64,000 nucleotides of DNA from Ruminococcus_G sp964621905. Its GTDB lineage: Bacteria; Bacillota; Clostridia; Lachnospirales; Lachnospiraceae. The translations under genes and the position numbers were made by a program. Location: positions 45,957 through 109,956 of the forward strand of contig CAZUNG010000009.1 in NCBI GenBank assembly GCA_964621905.1, in the 5' to 3' direction. The notes below the pieces were generated by a model, which was not told the origin of the DNA, did not search any database, and was given only the letters and a program-made list of their open reading frames with translations. Below, one piece after another: positions 1 through 8,925 of the stretch (the stretch's first letter is position 1; every line of letters starts with the position of its first letter).

Positions 1-1
1 C

Positions 2-109
2 AATTCTTTTACCAGCGTGTTTAAGAAGAAAACCGGCAGTGTTCCAACCGACTATCGGAAAATGATAAAAGAGGCCAAAGAACTGCAAACAGAAGATCTT
101 GATCAGTAG
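2..109 (+). CDS. AraC-family transcriptional regulator, C-terminal fragment (cut by window edge)
   Basis: Last 35 residues of an AraC/XylS-type regulator whose start lies before the window. The stretch FKKKTGSVPTDYR followed by a basic tail matches the end of the second helix-turn-helix of the family (F-K-x3-G-x2-P-x2-Y-R). The frame stays open from the first base and stops at TAG 107-109. The effector domain and target cannot be judged from this part. Confidence 0.85.
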   Translation, partial: NSFTSVFKKKTGSVPTDYRKMIKEAKELQTEDLDQ

Positions 110-541
110 CTTTTATTTAGTCATGACTCAAAAATCAAAAAGGTATGGTAGTGTAGACAGGTGAAATTTTCACCTGCTCCTCTTAAATGAAAAAAGCCTG
201 CTGAACGCCGGTTCCCGGCATCTGTTGCTTTTATTTACTCCGGCTCCTGATGCCCTGCGCTGCAAAACCGATGCTGCTGTTTCCGAAGTTCTGCGTCATA
301 TGCTGGCGAAGGGCATGTTGGTATTTTCAGGATCTGTCGGGAATGCCGCACGAAAAGACAATTGAACTTTTTAAAAACTCATAACCGTATCACCCCGGAT
401 GTTCCGGACCGTGTGTCAGAGAGGGATGACAGCTGGAAAGCTTTTCGCATCTCGACTCTGCTCGCCGAAAATCAGATTGTCTGATGCAGACAGAGGACAG
501 TCAGCGTTGTGCCGACTGTCCCCTGTCCGAGAATATCCATC
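110..541. other. Gene-free stretch between the AraC fragment and the GGDEF-EAL gene
   Basis: No convincing gene is visible here. There is an 8-bp inverted repeat, GGACAGTC at 495-502 and GACTGTCC at 514-521, and a small GCCGG/CCGGC hairpin at 207-219. Neither is followed by a good T-run on the strand that would need one, so neither is called a terminator. A plus-frame stretch ending near 364 is open for about 45 codons but has no start signal. Confidence 0.4.
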
Positions 542-3500
542 TTAATGCCGCGTCAGATACTTCTGCTTAAATGCTTCCGCCGGCATCGGTTTTGAAAAAT
601 AATATCCCTGCATATAATCACAATTCATCTCTTTTAAATAATCAAACTGCTCGCGTGTCTCTACACCTTCTGCGACTACCCGCATATCCATATCTCTGAC
701 CATCCTCACAACACTGGTCAGCACATGACAGGCCATCACAGAATCCATAGAATGATGGACGAAGCTCTTATCCACTTTCAGTATATCAATCGGCACTTCC
801 TGCAGGAAATTCAAAGAGGAGTATCCGCTTCCAAAATCATCCATCATGATTTCAAAACCATATGTCTTAAACCGCTCTACACTTTGAATCAGCTCCCTTG
901 GATTTTCGGTATAAGCGCTTTCCGTAATCTCAAGCTTCAGCATTTTGGGATCCAGCTCATATTTATCCACCATCTCCAGAATAACGGATGCAATATCCGG
1001 CTGATAAAAATTAAGGCGTGACATATTGACACTTAAGGGCACAATATCCACCCCTTCGTCTCTCCATTCTTTCAGGCAGCGGCAGGCTCTGTCCCAGACA
1101 TAAGCATCCATTTTTACAATGAATCCATTTTTTTCAAACAGAGAAATAAACCGATCCGGTGACAACAGGCCAAGCGCGGGATGATTCCAGCGTACAAGCA
1201 CTTCGCCGCCAATGCACCGCTCAGAAAATGCTTCTGTCACCGGTTGAATATAGATCTCAAATTCTCCTGCTGTCAAAGCCCCCTCCATACCGTTTAGAAG
1301 CTGCTGTTCTGCAAGCATCTGTATCCGAAGATGTTCATCATAATAAGCTACGTGCTTCAGATAATTGCCCTTGACCGTCAAAAGTGCAAGAAGCGCACGG
1401 TCACACATCTGATCAATGGGTACAGACGGATCAGATATCCTGTATACCCCCGCATAGATGGCAAATTTATACTGACGGTGTTTTCTTGCAATCAGTTTCT
1501 GGATATCCAGCAGCACCTGCTCCAGATCCCATGCATTCTCCTCATAGAAAACCGCAAAATTGTCACCTGACATTCTTGCGCAGATTCCATTGGAACCCAT
1601 ATGGACTTCCAGATATTCAGCGATAAATTTCAGGATATGGTCGCCTTCTTTTCTTCCCAGAAGTTCATTGATCGCTTTAAATTTTTCTACATTCCATCTC
1701 GCAATCAAGTACTGTCTGTCCGGCGTTTCCAGCAAGCGCTGCCTGACATTCTGGTAGAACCCTTCCTGATTATAAATTGCAGTGAGTGGGTCGTGGTGCA
1801 GAGAATATTTCAGTTTTCGGTTGACCTCCTCAATCTGCTTTTCTCTTACCCTGTTCTTCGTGATATCGAGTACAAAACCGTCCAGCTGCAGTTCTCCGTT
1901 CCGCTCTGCAAATATCCCGGTAATCAGCACATACCGCACATTCCGTTTGCCCGTCATGATCCTCATCTGCCATTCTGTGCGCATAGCTTTTGCCTTGAGG
2001 CTTTCATTTACTGCAAGCTCCGGTACATTAAGGTCTTCGGGATGTATATAGAATGACAATTTATTATGCGCCATGCGCTGCATATTCTCTTTGGTCTCTT
2101 CCATAATCTGATAAAAGATATCATTGCCGTAGATAATCGTAAATCCTTCATCTGCACGGACCGTAAAAACACCTCCGTGCTCAGCTGCGCGGTAAAGATA
2201 GACCTGCCTTTCCAGTTCTTCCATGGCCTGCTCTTTCTTCCAGTTTTTCTCCCTGATGTTCGTAATCATGCCGGCAAACAAATTCGGTTCACCCAGACTG
2301 TCACGGATCAGATATCCGCGGCACTGCAGCCAGATCCATTCGCCATTATGGTTTCTGGCACGATACTGAATGCAGTGTGACTCTGCACGGCCGTCCGCAA
2401 TTTCCTGGTTGGACGCCAGAAACTCTTTCTTGTCTCCGGGATGAATCCTCTCTCCCCATACAGTAGCCGCATTGGGAATGACGGTCCCCGGAAGTCCGAA
2501 CTCTTCCACCATACGCACAGAATACCGGAAGGTTCCCGTCTTCATATTCCCAACAAAGATATAATCATCCGTGCTCTCCATCAATGCGTCACACAGATGA
2601 TCTTTATCATAATCAAAATCACGAATTCTCTGCTTTTCTTCTTCCGGTAAGCATGCCAAATTTTTGCGTGCCTGTTCTATATGATACTGTTGTTTCTGCT
2701 CATACATAATTTCATCCGCCTGAGAGATCAGCTCCATCACCGAACATTCATCACAGGGCTGTGCCTCCACAAGTCCATAGCTGAAAGAGAGCTGATAGGC
2801 AAGCTTCTCCTCCGCTGCCTTTCGCTCCATTGCATTTAATATCATCTGAATTTTTCTGGTGGCATTTTCCAGACTGCATCCATAAAAGGCTATGATAAAT
2901 TCATCACCGCTGAGCCGGAATACACTGTCATCCGGATATAAATATTCTTTGACAATATGTGCGACACTGACAAGTGCATAATCCCCCTCTTTATGACCAT
3001 ACGTATCATTAATCACTTTTAAATTATTCAGATCTGACAGACAGATCGTAATCGGAACCCCTTCTCTGGCCGCACTGCGCAGTTTTTCTTCCAGTTCCGC
3101 CTTCCCTGCACGTCGGTTCATCAGCCCTGTCAGTTCATCCATGCTGGCCGTATGCGAAAGTTCTTTCCGCTCTGTGATATTGACTGACTGCTGCATATGC
3201 ACTGTTCTTCCGTCCGGCCATTCCAGAAAGCAGTCACAATTTTCATAGATTTGACCTGTCTTTTCATTATGCTCTTCCCAGGTAATCACTTCATTTCCAC
3301 ACTCACATTTTTTCAATTCCGGAACCGGACAAAAAGAACACCGGCCGTACATTTCTTTCTGAAATATCTTCCAGCACTCCTGTCCTTCCGGATGTTTTAC
3401 GCAAAATTCGTCCTTCATACCGGGACTCATATACAGAATTTCATCCGTCTCAATATCGGTAATATAAATCAAAGCATTCAGTTTATCCAAAATCTGATGA

Positions 3501-3547
3501 TATGCAAATATCTGCATCTCTTCTTTGGAGTCCTTTGCCAAGCCCAT
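542..3547 (-). CDS. Multidomain PAS-GGDEF-PAS-PAS-GGDEF-EAL cyclic-di-GMP signalling protein
   Basis: About 1,001 residues. In order: an N-terminal PAS domain with a cluster of cysteines (15-130), a first GGDEF domain carrying SGDEF (about 135-290), two further PAS domains (335-560), a second GGDEF domain with degenerate SGDNF (590-740), and an EAL domain (745-1000). The EAL domain keeps EVLVR, SVNMS, ITES, DDFGSG, KVDKSF, AEGVE and MQGYYFSKP, so cyclic-di-GMP phosphodiesterase activity is plausible. The first GGDEF may be an active cyclase and the second is probably regulatory. No membrane segment is seen, so it is likely a cytosolic sensor. The ATG at 3547 is chosen because GGAGAG lies 7 bases upstream; a longer frame to 3589 lacks such a site. 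Confidence 0.9.
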   Translation of the reverse strand: MGLAKDSKEEMQIFAYHQILDKLNALIYITDIETDEILYMSPGMKDEFCVKHPEGQECWKIFQKEMYGRCSFCPVPELKKCECGNEVITWEEHNEKTGQIYENCDCFLEWPDGRTVHMQQSVNITERKELSHTASMDELTGLMNRRAGKAELEEKLRSAAREGVPITICLSDLNNLKVINDTYGHKEGDYALVSVAHIVKEYLYPDDSVFRLSGDEFIIAFYGCSLENATRKIQMILNAMERKAAEEKLAYQLSFSYGLVEAQPCDECSVMELISQADEIMYEQKQQYHIEQARKNLACLPEEEKQRIRDFDYDKDHLCDALMESTDDYIFVGNMKTGTFRYSVRMVEEFGLPGTVIPNAATVWGERIHPGDKKEFLASNQEIADGRAESHCIQYRARNHNGEWIWLQCRGYLIRDSLGEPNLFAGMITNIREKNWKKEQAMEELERQVYLYRAAEHGGVFTVRADEGFTIIYGNDIFYQIMEETKENMQRMAHNKLSFYIHPEDLNVPELAVNESLKAKAMRTEWQMRIMTGKRNVRYVLITGIFAERNGELQLDGFVLDITKNRVREKQIEEVNRKLKYSLHHDPLTAIYNQEGFYQNVRQRLLETPDRQYLIARWNVEKFKAINELLGRKEGDHILKFIAEYLEVHMGSNGICARMSGDNFAVFYEENAWDLEQVLLDIQKLIARKHRQYKFAIYAGVYRISDPSVPIDQMCDRALLALLTVKGNYLKHVAYYDEHLRIQMLAEQQLLNGMEGALTAGEFEIYIQPVTEAFSERCIGGEVLVRWNHPALGLLSPDRFISLFEKNGFIVKMDAYVWDRACRCLKEWRDEGVDIVPLSVNMSRLNFYQPDIASVILEMVDKYELDPKMLKLEITESAYTENPRELIQSVERFKTYGFEIMMDDFGSGYSSLNFLQEVPIDILKVDKSFVHHSMDSVMACHVLTSVVRMVRDMDMRVVAEGVETREQFDYLKEMNCDYMQGYYFSKPMPAEAFKQKYLTRH

Positions 3548-3637
3548 GATAATCTCTCCATATCTGACAGTGACAACAGAAAAGACCACAAAATGCAGCC
3601 TTTATTTGTGTCCTTTGCAGTCTCATATTCTATGCTG

Positions 3638-3681
3638 TAATGTTATTTCACATTATACGAAACCAAAGACTGCTATGTCAA
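3638..3681 (-). promoter_or_regulatory. Sigma-A promoter of the GGDEF-EAL gene with an overlapping inverted repeat
   Basis: On the minus strand TTGACA (plus 3676-3681) and TATAAT (plus 3652-3657) are 18 bases apart, a near-ideal vegetative promoter. An inverted repeat TAATGT-6-ACATTA (3638-3655) overlaps the -10 box and start point, where a repressor could bind. The operator role is inference. Confidence 0.7.
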
Positions 3682-3696
3682 TTATGAGTGCCCTTT

Positions 3697-5067
3697 TTAT
3701 AAGCGTTTTACCGCTTCCATGGCAAGTGCGGACCGTTCACATTCATCTGCTGTCATGGTGATCTGATAGCAGAGTTCACTGCCTTTCATATGTTCCGACG
3801 CATAAGAAAGCCCGTTGGTACGTTCATCCAGAAACGGACGGTCAATCTGATTCGGATCACCCAGCAAAATAATCTTCGTCCCCTCCCCTGCACGTGTTAT
3901 AATCCCCTTGATCTGATTCGGTGTCATATTCTGTGCCTCATCTATGATCAGATATGTCTGCACAAAAGAACGTCCGCGAATGAAATTCATCGCCTCCGCT
4001 TTTATGATTTCACGGCAGAATACCTCTTCAATCTTTCCGCGCAGTTCTTCTTCATTCTTATACCGCTCCGACTCATCTGAGTCCAGAAGCTGTTCCAGAT
4101 TGTCCAGAACAGGACGCATTAGCGGAGAAATTTTCTCCTGTTCATCCCCCGGCAGAAAGCCGATATCAGAGTCAAACTGGGCATTCGGCCTGCTGATCAG
4201 AATCCGCCGATATTCTCCATTTGGATGATTGACCAGTTTTTCAAGCCCAACCGCCAGCGAATAAAAGGTCTTTGCAGTCCCCGCCATTCCTTTCACAATC
4301 ACAAGCGGTGCCTTACAAGCCGGAAGCATCAGCGCTTCCTGAAGGAAATACTGCCCCGCATTTCGCGGACTGACGCCGTATGGCTTGCTCTTTTTAAATT
4401 CCAGAGGCACAGCCTTTCCTTTCTCTATCCGTCCCAGCTGGGTTTTCCTGTGCGACTGGTCTGCCTTCAGGACAATAAACTGATTTTCATACAGTTTGGG
4501 CTGGCTTCTCACTCCACTTTCATCCGTCTGGTATAACTCTTCTTTGGGAATCCCCTTTTTTTTAAATTCTTTAAATTTTTCTTCTGATACAAAACATTCC
4601 GCTCTTCCGGTGTATTGCGCTTCCCCCTGAACTACCTGTTCTGTCACAAAATCTTCAGCCTCCACCCCAATCAGATGTGCTTTTACCCGCAAAAGGATAT
4701 CCTTCGTGACAAGAATGACCGATTCGTGTTGGTCCTTCAGCGCCTTGCAGACTTTCAGGATACGGTTATCCATGTTGTCATCCGGCATGCTAGCGGGAAG
4801 CTCTATGTCCACACAGTTTGCCTCAATCCTCAGCATTCCTCCGTTTTCCAACTTCACACCTGCCGTCAGATCCCCCCGCACCCTGAGTTTTTCCAGATTT
4901 CGAATCGCCTCTCTTGCATTCACTCCTTTTTCGCCATCCGCTTTTTTCAGCCCATCCAGTTCTTCCAGAACCACAAGCGGGATCACAAGCAGGTTTTCTT
5001 CAAAACACTCCATTGCATAGGGTGCCTGAATCAGAACATTCGTGTCCAATACATACGTTTTTATCAT
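3697..5067 (-). CDS. PhoH family protein with N-terminal PIN domain (YlaK-like)
   Basis: 456 residues, the usual size for PIN-PhoH proteins. The N-terminal PIN nuclease domain (about 1-130) starts YVLDTNVLI, carrying the first metal-binding aspartate, and continues with VLEELDGL. The C-terminal PhoH ATPase (about 230-450) has Walker A GMAGTAKT and Walker B IIDEAQNM. The family is thought to couple ATP-driven RNA unwinding to RNA cleavage; the cellular role here is unknown. The ATG start is preceded by AGGAGGAAAATGA. The nudC terminator at 5161-5190 separates it from nudC upstream. Confidence 0.9.
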   Translation of the reverse strand: MIKTYVLDTNVLIQAPYAMECFEENLLVIPLVVLEELDGLKKADGEKGVNAREAIRNLEKLRVRGDLTAGVKLENGGMLRIEANCVDIELPASMPDDNMDNRILKVCKALKDQHESVILVTKDILLRVKAHLIGVEAEDFVTEQVVQGEAQYTGRAECFVSEEKFKEFKKKGIPKEELYQTDESGVRSQPKLYENQFIVLKADQSHRKTQLGRIEKGKAVPLEFKKSKPYGVSPRNAGQYFLQEALMLPACKAPLVIVKGMAGTAKTFYSLAVGLEKLVNHPNGEYRRILISRPNAQFDSDIGFLPGDEQEKISPLMRPVLDNLEQLLDSDESERYKNEEELRGKIEEVFCREIIKAEAMNFIRGRSFVQTYLIIDEAQNMTPNQIKGIITRAGEGTKIILLGDPNQIDRPFLDERTNGLSYASEHMKGSELCYQITMTADECERSALAMEAVKRL

Positions 5068-5160
5068 TCATTTTCCTCCTCGGTTGTTGGCACAAACGTA
5101 TCATATCCATAGACACACAGCTATCCCGCAAAGCTAAAATACTTGTAAAATTACCGTAAA

Positions 5161-5190
5161 CAAAAAAGCAGGAGTCATAATGACTCCCGC
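5161..5190 (-). terminator. Intrinsic terminator of nudC
   Basis: On the minus strand GGAGTCA-3-TGACTCC (5171-5187) is a 7-bp stem followed by CTGC and six T residues (plus A-run 5162-5167). It lies just after the nudC stop codon at 5197. Confidence 0.8.
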
Positions 5191-5196
5191 ACTGAT

Positions 5197-6048
5197 TCAG
5201 ACATTCCCGTTCTTTTTAAAATACATGATCATTTCATTTGTCAGGCTTAAATTTGTCTCTTTTACAGGAATTTCTTCCCTCTCAAACCATTCAGCAAGCG
5301 CAAGCTCTTCACGGTCAAGCGTAATGGTCTCATCCCCCTCCAGCTCGGCAAAAAATCCCATCAGTATCGTATCCGTAAAAGCCCACGGCTGACTTTTATA
5401 ATATTTCACATTGCCCACTTTGAGCCCGACTTCTTCCATAACTTCCCTGCGCACTGTATTCTCTATTGTCTCACCGATTTCTGTAAACCCGGCAATCAGT
5501 GCATACTTTGTGAAATCACGGTTTGCATATTTTGACATCAGCAGGCGGTTGCCATGCGTCACCCCAACGATAACCGCCGGACAGATCTTTGGATATTCCA
5601 TATTTTTACACTCCGGACAGAAAACCATCCGTTCTTTGTCACTGTGCTGCATCAGTGTTCCGCATCTTCCACAGTATTTTCGTATACCATACCAGTTGTA
5701 AAGCTGATATCCGGTTATTCCTGCAAATGCAAGGTGCCTTGGCTCAGCTGTCCGGAAAATCTCCGTATTTTCCAAAGAATAATTCTTTTTTGACGGAAAT
5801 GCTATATTATGCATCAGGTAGTATCTCTTTCCATCCATAGAAAACAGGTACGTATAGTTTTCGTAGAGATGATCATTATCCGCTTCTAACTCTGAAAACT
5901 TCGGATATGTGATTTTCCCATCCTCCCATTTGATCAGCACCTGTTTCTTTCGGTAATATAAAACATAACAGTCCCTGTCCGGAGGCATTGGCCGGTATTC
6001 ATTTCGAAACTGGTGCGGCTCGATATCCTGTATCATAATTTTTACCAT
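5197..6048 (-). CDS. nudC: NADH pyrophosphatase NudC (Nudix hydrolase with zinc ribbon)
   Basis: 283 residues. A divergent N-terminal domain precedes a four-cysteine zinc ribbon (YCGRCG and FCPEC), then the Nudix box GFTEIGETIE-REVMEEVGL with all catalytic glutamates, then SQPWAF, the variant of the SQPWPF signature that marks the NudC subfamily. It should hydrolyse NAD(H) to NMN(H) and AMP, and NudC enzymes also remove NAD caps from RNA. It is transcribed alone, with its own promoter region and terminator. Confidence 0.93.
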   Translation of the reverse strand: MVKIMIQDIEPHQFRNEYRPMPPDRDCYVLYYRKKQVLIKWEDGKITYPKFSELEADNDHLYENYTYLFSMDGKRYYLMHNIAFPSKKNYSLENTEIFRTAEPRHLAFAGITGYQLYNWYGIRKYCGRCGTLMQHSDKERMVFCPECKNMEYPKICPAVIVGVTHGNRLLMSKYANRDFTKYALIAGFTEIGETIENTVRREVMEEVGLKVGNVKYYKSQPWAFTDTILMGFFAELEGDETITLDREELALAEWFEREEIPVKETNLSLTNEMIMYFKKNGNV

Positions 6049-6065
6049 CCTTTGTTTTTGTGTCT

Positions 6066-6104
6066 ATTATAGCAAAGACTTTCCCTCACGAAAAGTCTTT
6101 TGCT
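6066..6104 (-). promoter_or_regulatory. nudC promoter -10 box next to a long inverted repeat
   Basis: TATAAT on the minus strand (plus 6066-6071) lies about 20 bases before the nudC start codon. Directly upstream, 6071-6104 is a near-perfect inverted repeat (AGCAAAGACTTT against AAAGTCTTTTGCT, one bulge) covering where the -35 should be. No good -35 hexamer is seen, so the palindrome may be an operator. Confidence 0.5.
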
Positions 6105-6113
6105 GCTTCCCAT

Positions 6114-6148
6114 ATAAAAGGAATCTCTCCAAAACGCAGAGAGATTCC
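6114..6148 (-). terminator. Intrinsic terminator of the GGDEF gene
   Basis: GGAATCTCT (6120-6128) pairs with AGAGATTCC (6140-6148). On the minus strand the stem is followed by TTTTATATG. It sits 40 bases past the stop codon at 6189. Confidence 0.75.
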
Positions 6149-6188
6149 GGCTGTCTGTTCATCTTGTACGTTGAAAAAGTACCTGCAG

Positions 6189-7208
6189 TCACAGAATCTT
6201 TACAAATCCGTCCTGTCCATAATAACAGATCCCTTCTTTCTCACACTGTTTCATATAATAATGTGATTTATCAGCGTGAAGTAAAACGCTGTTAAAATCT
6301 TCGCCGAACTTCGGATAGAACGCTGCCCCGGCGGACAGTTCCACCGGAATATCTATCTGAAGCTCTTTTTGGTTCTCTTTCCATTCTTCATTCAGCTGGC
6401 GCCAGCGCTGTTCCAGCAATTCCTGATGTTCCATTCCAAAATTTGCATAGACGATAAATTCATCCCCTTCAAATCTTCCGATTAAATCATTGCAGAATAC
6501 ATTCTTCAATGATTTGGAAAGCGCCAAAAGGGCCCTGGCTCCCACAGCATGTCCGTATCTTCCATTAATCTCTTTATATGCCGGAATATCCACAATAATC
6601 ATGGTTCCATACGGCTGTTCCAACATCTTCGAAGATACTTTTTCCTCAAGAAACTGGCGGTTCATCAATTTTGTAAGGGGATCAAACCTTGCATAGAGAA
6701 GCGCCTGTTTATGTGCTTCTTCCAGCTCTTTTGTCTTTTCTTCTATGCGCTCCTGCAGGATCTGATTACTCTGCTCAACTAACCGTCGCGGAAAGAATTC
6801 ATCACTGTCCTGGTTGCCGTCTGCCACCGACTGGTGCACATGCAGCAGCTTCCATCCGTCCGCATCCTGCCTGACAAGCATGGTAAAACGAAATTCAAAC
6901 TCATAGATAATGCGGTCGGCTGCGTCTTCTCTGCACTTCCCCTGACCAATCACAAGAAAAAGCTGATTTCCTAACTCTCTGGTCTGGTACCAGTCGTCCA
7001 CCACAATAAATGAGGTTCTGCGGTTCAGCTCCTCTTTCTCCATCTGAGTGGCAAACTCTTCCCATGTTCTGCTGATTTCACATTCACCGGTTCCGATTAC
7101 GGATATCTTCTCATCAATGACCTCTTTTAACGCACAGTAATTTTCTTCACTCAAATAAGTGTACCAGATCCACCGGCAAAATGCTTCTGCATCCCTGATC
7201 TTTTCCAA
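6189..7208 (-). CDS. Diguanylate cyclase-like GGDEF protein with N-terminal SnoaL-like domain
   Basis: About 339 residues. The first 145 look like a SnoaL/DUF4440-type alpha-beta barrel (conserved FTMLVRQDADGWKLLHVH), a helical linker follows (EERIEEKTKELEEAHKQ), then a C-terminal GGDEF domain with FDPLTKLMNR and EGDEF in place of GGDEF. EGDEF is a tolerated variant, so it may make cyclic-di-GMP. Start: TTG at 7208 with GGAGG 8 bases upstream. A frame to an ATG at 7253 exists, but that codon overlaps the proposed -10 box, so TTG is preferred. It lies 98 bases downstream of the VanZ-carboxypeptidase gene. Confidence 0.8.
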   Translation of the reverse strand: MEKIRDAEAFCRWIWYTYLSEENYCALKEVIDEKISVIGTGECEISRTWEEFATQMEKEELNRRTSFIVVDDWYQTRELGNQLFLVIGQGKCREDAADRIIYEFEFRFTMLVRQDADGWKLLHVHQSVADGNQDSDEFFPRRLVEQSNQILQERIEEKTKELEEAHKQALLYARFDPLTKLMNRQFLEEKVSSKMLEQPYGTMIIVDIPAYKEINGRYGHAVGARALLALSKSLKNVFCNDLIGRFEGDEFIVYANFGMEHQELLEQRWRQLNEEWKENQKELQIDIPVELSAGAAFYPKFGEDFNSVLLHADKSHYYMKQCEKEGICYYGQDGFVKIL

Positions 7209-7248
7209 TTGTAATACCTCCAGCCAGCTCTTGTGTATATATGATTCT

Positions 7249-7277
7249 AGCATATCTTATCAAGAACTGAATTGCAA
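7249..7277 (-). promoter_or_regulatory. Sigma-A promoter of the SnoaL-GGDEF gene
   Basis: On the minus strand TTGCAA (7272-7277), a 17-base spacer and TATGCT (plus 7249-7254). The transcript would start just upstream of the TTG start codon, supporting that start choice. Confidence 0.5.
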
Positions 7278-7305
7278 GAAAGAATGCGCTTTCGGCACAA
7301 ATTTT

Positions 7306-8805
7306 TTATTCTTTGATCTGATTCAGCAGGTTCAGCGTATCCCGGTAACGCCCCTCCTCGGTATCTCCCATGATAACAGCAATGTAAAGCCGCCCGTTTC
7401 GATAGGCCGCTGAGACCAGACATTTTCCGGCAGCATCCGAACTTCCCGTTTTCAGGCCGATTGCATCTTTGTCATAAAATGGACTCTCCGGGCTGAGCAG
7501 CTGGTTGGTATTCTGCCAGGTCACATCCGTTCCATCCGCAAAACAGGTCCGAACCGAGGACTCTTTTACGATATCCGCCAGATATCCGTCCCCGAATTTT
7601 GTATTCATAAAAACCCTCGCACAGCATGCCAGATCATACGCAGTCGTGTACTGTCCATCGGCATCATAACCATCGGGTCTGATCAGTTTCGTATTTTTTG
7701 CACCTGCCAAATCCGCTGTTTCATTCACTTGGTCCATAAAGATGCCCAGTGCCTCATCGATTGACATACCCTCCTGATTTCCAATTTTTCTTCCCGTATA
7801 CACTGCCAGAACGTATGCGGCATCATTTCCGGAAGGAAGCAGTATTCCTACCATCAGTTGTTTCACGCTGAGACGCTGACCAACGCTCAGCCATGCACGG
7901 GAGGCGTCGCTCTCGATCCTGTTGATTTCTTCTCCCACTGTCACTTCATCTTCTGCTTCACAGAAGCGTGCCGCTGTCAGAACAGTCAGAATTTTCGCGG
8001 TACTGGCCGGCGCTATCTTCTGACTGTCTTCTTTTTTGTACAGGATCTTTCCTTCTTCGGCATCAATCAGGCATGCATTTTGGGCTTCTATGGTGACTTC
8101 ATGAAACCAGTCCGCCGGTTCTTCCTTCAGGCTGTAACCCGTCGTTTGTGTCCCGGGCAGTTCATCTGCAGACAGTCTGCATTGCCACAGGCCAGTCCCC
8201 ATCACTCCGAGCAGCATCAGTACCACCAGAATCAAAACCGGCTTTCCATCTCCTTTTTTTGTCTTTCCGGTTTTTCGGTCCCGGATGCCTGTCCCGTCAT
8301 ATAGTTTTCTTATTGCGGCCAAAAGCATCATGGATACCAGAAATCCTGCAAATCCTCCCAGAGTATTCAGGATCAGATCGTCAATATCGGTTCCGCGCGT
8401 CAAAAACAGCTGCAGAATTTCGATCAGAAGCGAAGTCCCGGCACAGAACAAAAGCGTATATCCCACCTTCTGAAACTTCCGCGACAAGATCGGGAGCAGA
8501 AAGCCAAGCGGCATAAACATCAAAATATTTCCGAAAAAATTCAGAGGATTGCCGCCAATTTGAAGGAGCACCTGTCCCGGAATCATATTGATCGCCCCCC
8601 GCCCCATCTTCCACGTTAAACCAAACGTCGGAGATACGGTGACAGAAAAGACCACTGTCATTGCAGCTGCCAGAAGCAGCGTGGCTGCCCGGTACTGCAG
8701 CGTCACCTTTTGGCGCGACACTTTCAGATACAATTCAAATACTGCAAGATATACTGCCCAGACTGCGATTCCCGGCAGCAGATATGTAAATATATTTTCT
8801 AACAT
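7306..8805 (-). CDS. VanZ domain fused to serine D-Ala-D-Ala carboxypeptidase (peptidase S11)
   Basis: About 499 residues. The N-terminal 150 form a VanZ-like membrane domain with several hydrophobic segments; a further membrane segment follows (about 190-210), then an extracellular S11 domain with all three penicillin-binding motifs: SxxK as STAK, SxN as SGN, and KTG as KTGS. It should trim the terminal D-alanine from peptidoglycan stem peptides. VanZ domains are linked to low-level teicoplanin resistance and lipid-II-facing antibiotics by an unclear mechanism. The ATG at 8805 is favoured (AGGAGG 10 bases upstream); an upstream TTG at 8838 is inside the terminator T-run. The two domains are normally separate proteins. 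Confidence 0.88.
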   Translation of the reverse strand: MLENIFTYLLPGIAVWAVYLAVFELYLKVSRQKVTLQYRAATLLLAAAMTVVFSVTVSPTFGLTWKMGRGAINMIPGQVLLQIGGNPLNFFGNILMFMPLGFLLPILSRKFQKVGYTLLFCAGTSLLIEILQLFLTRGTDIDDLILNTLGGFAGFLVSMMLLAAIRKLYDGTGIRDRKTGKTKKGDGKPVLILVVLMLLGVMGTGLWQCRLSADELPGTQTTGYSLKEEPADWFHEVTIEAQNACLIDAEEGKILYKKEDSQKIAPASTAKILTVLTAARFCEAEDEVTVGEEINRIESDASRAWLSVGQRLSVKQLMVGILLPSGNDAAYVLAVYTGRKIGNQEGMSIDEALGIFMDQVNETADLAGAKNTKLIRPDGYDADGQYTTAYDLACCARVFMNTKFGDGYLADIVKESSVRTCFADGTDVTWQNTNQLLSPESPFYDKDAIGLKTGSSDAAGKCLVSAAYRNGRLYIAVIMGDTEEGRYRDTLNLLNQIKE

Positions 8806-8836
8806 CTTTCCAACACCTCCTGGAAACAAATATAAC

Positions 8837-8870
8837 AAAAAAAAGCAAAGCCATGGTCGTTATGGCTTTA
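8837..8870 (-). terminator. Intrinsic terminator of the sensor kinase-regulator operon
   Basis: AAAGCCAT (8847-8854) pairs with ATGGCTTT (8862-8869). Read on the minus strand the stem is followed by GC and eight T residues. It ends the transcript of the upstream two-component genes. Confidence 0.85.
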
Positions 8871-8925
8871 CTTCCTCTTACTGTGCACAGATTATGAATT
8901 CGGATGCTGCGTCCGGGCAATTTTA

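Noticed and set aside
495..521. Terminator of the GGDEF-EAL gene
   Set aside because: The 8-bp inverted repeat is real, but no T-run follows it on the minus strand.
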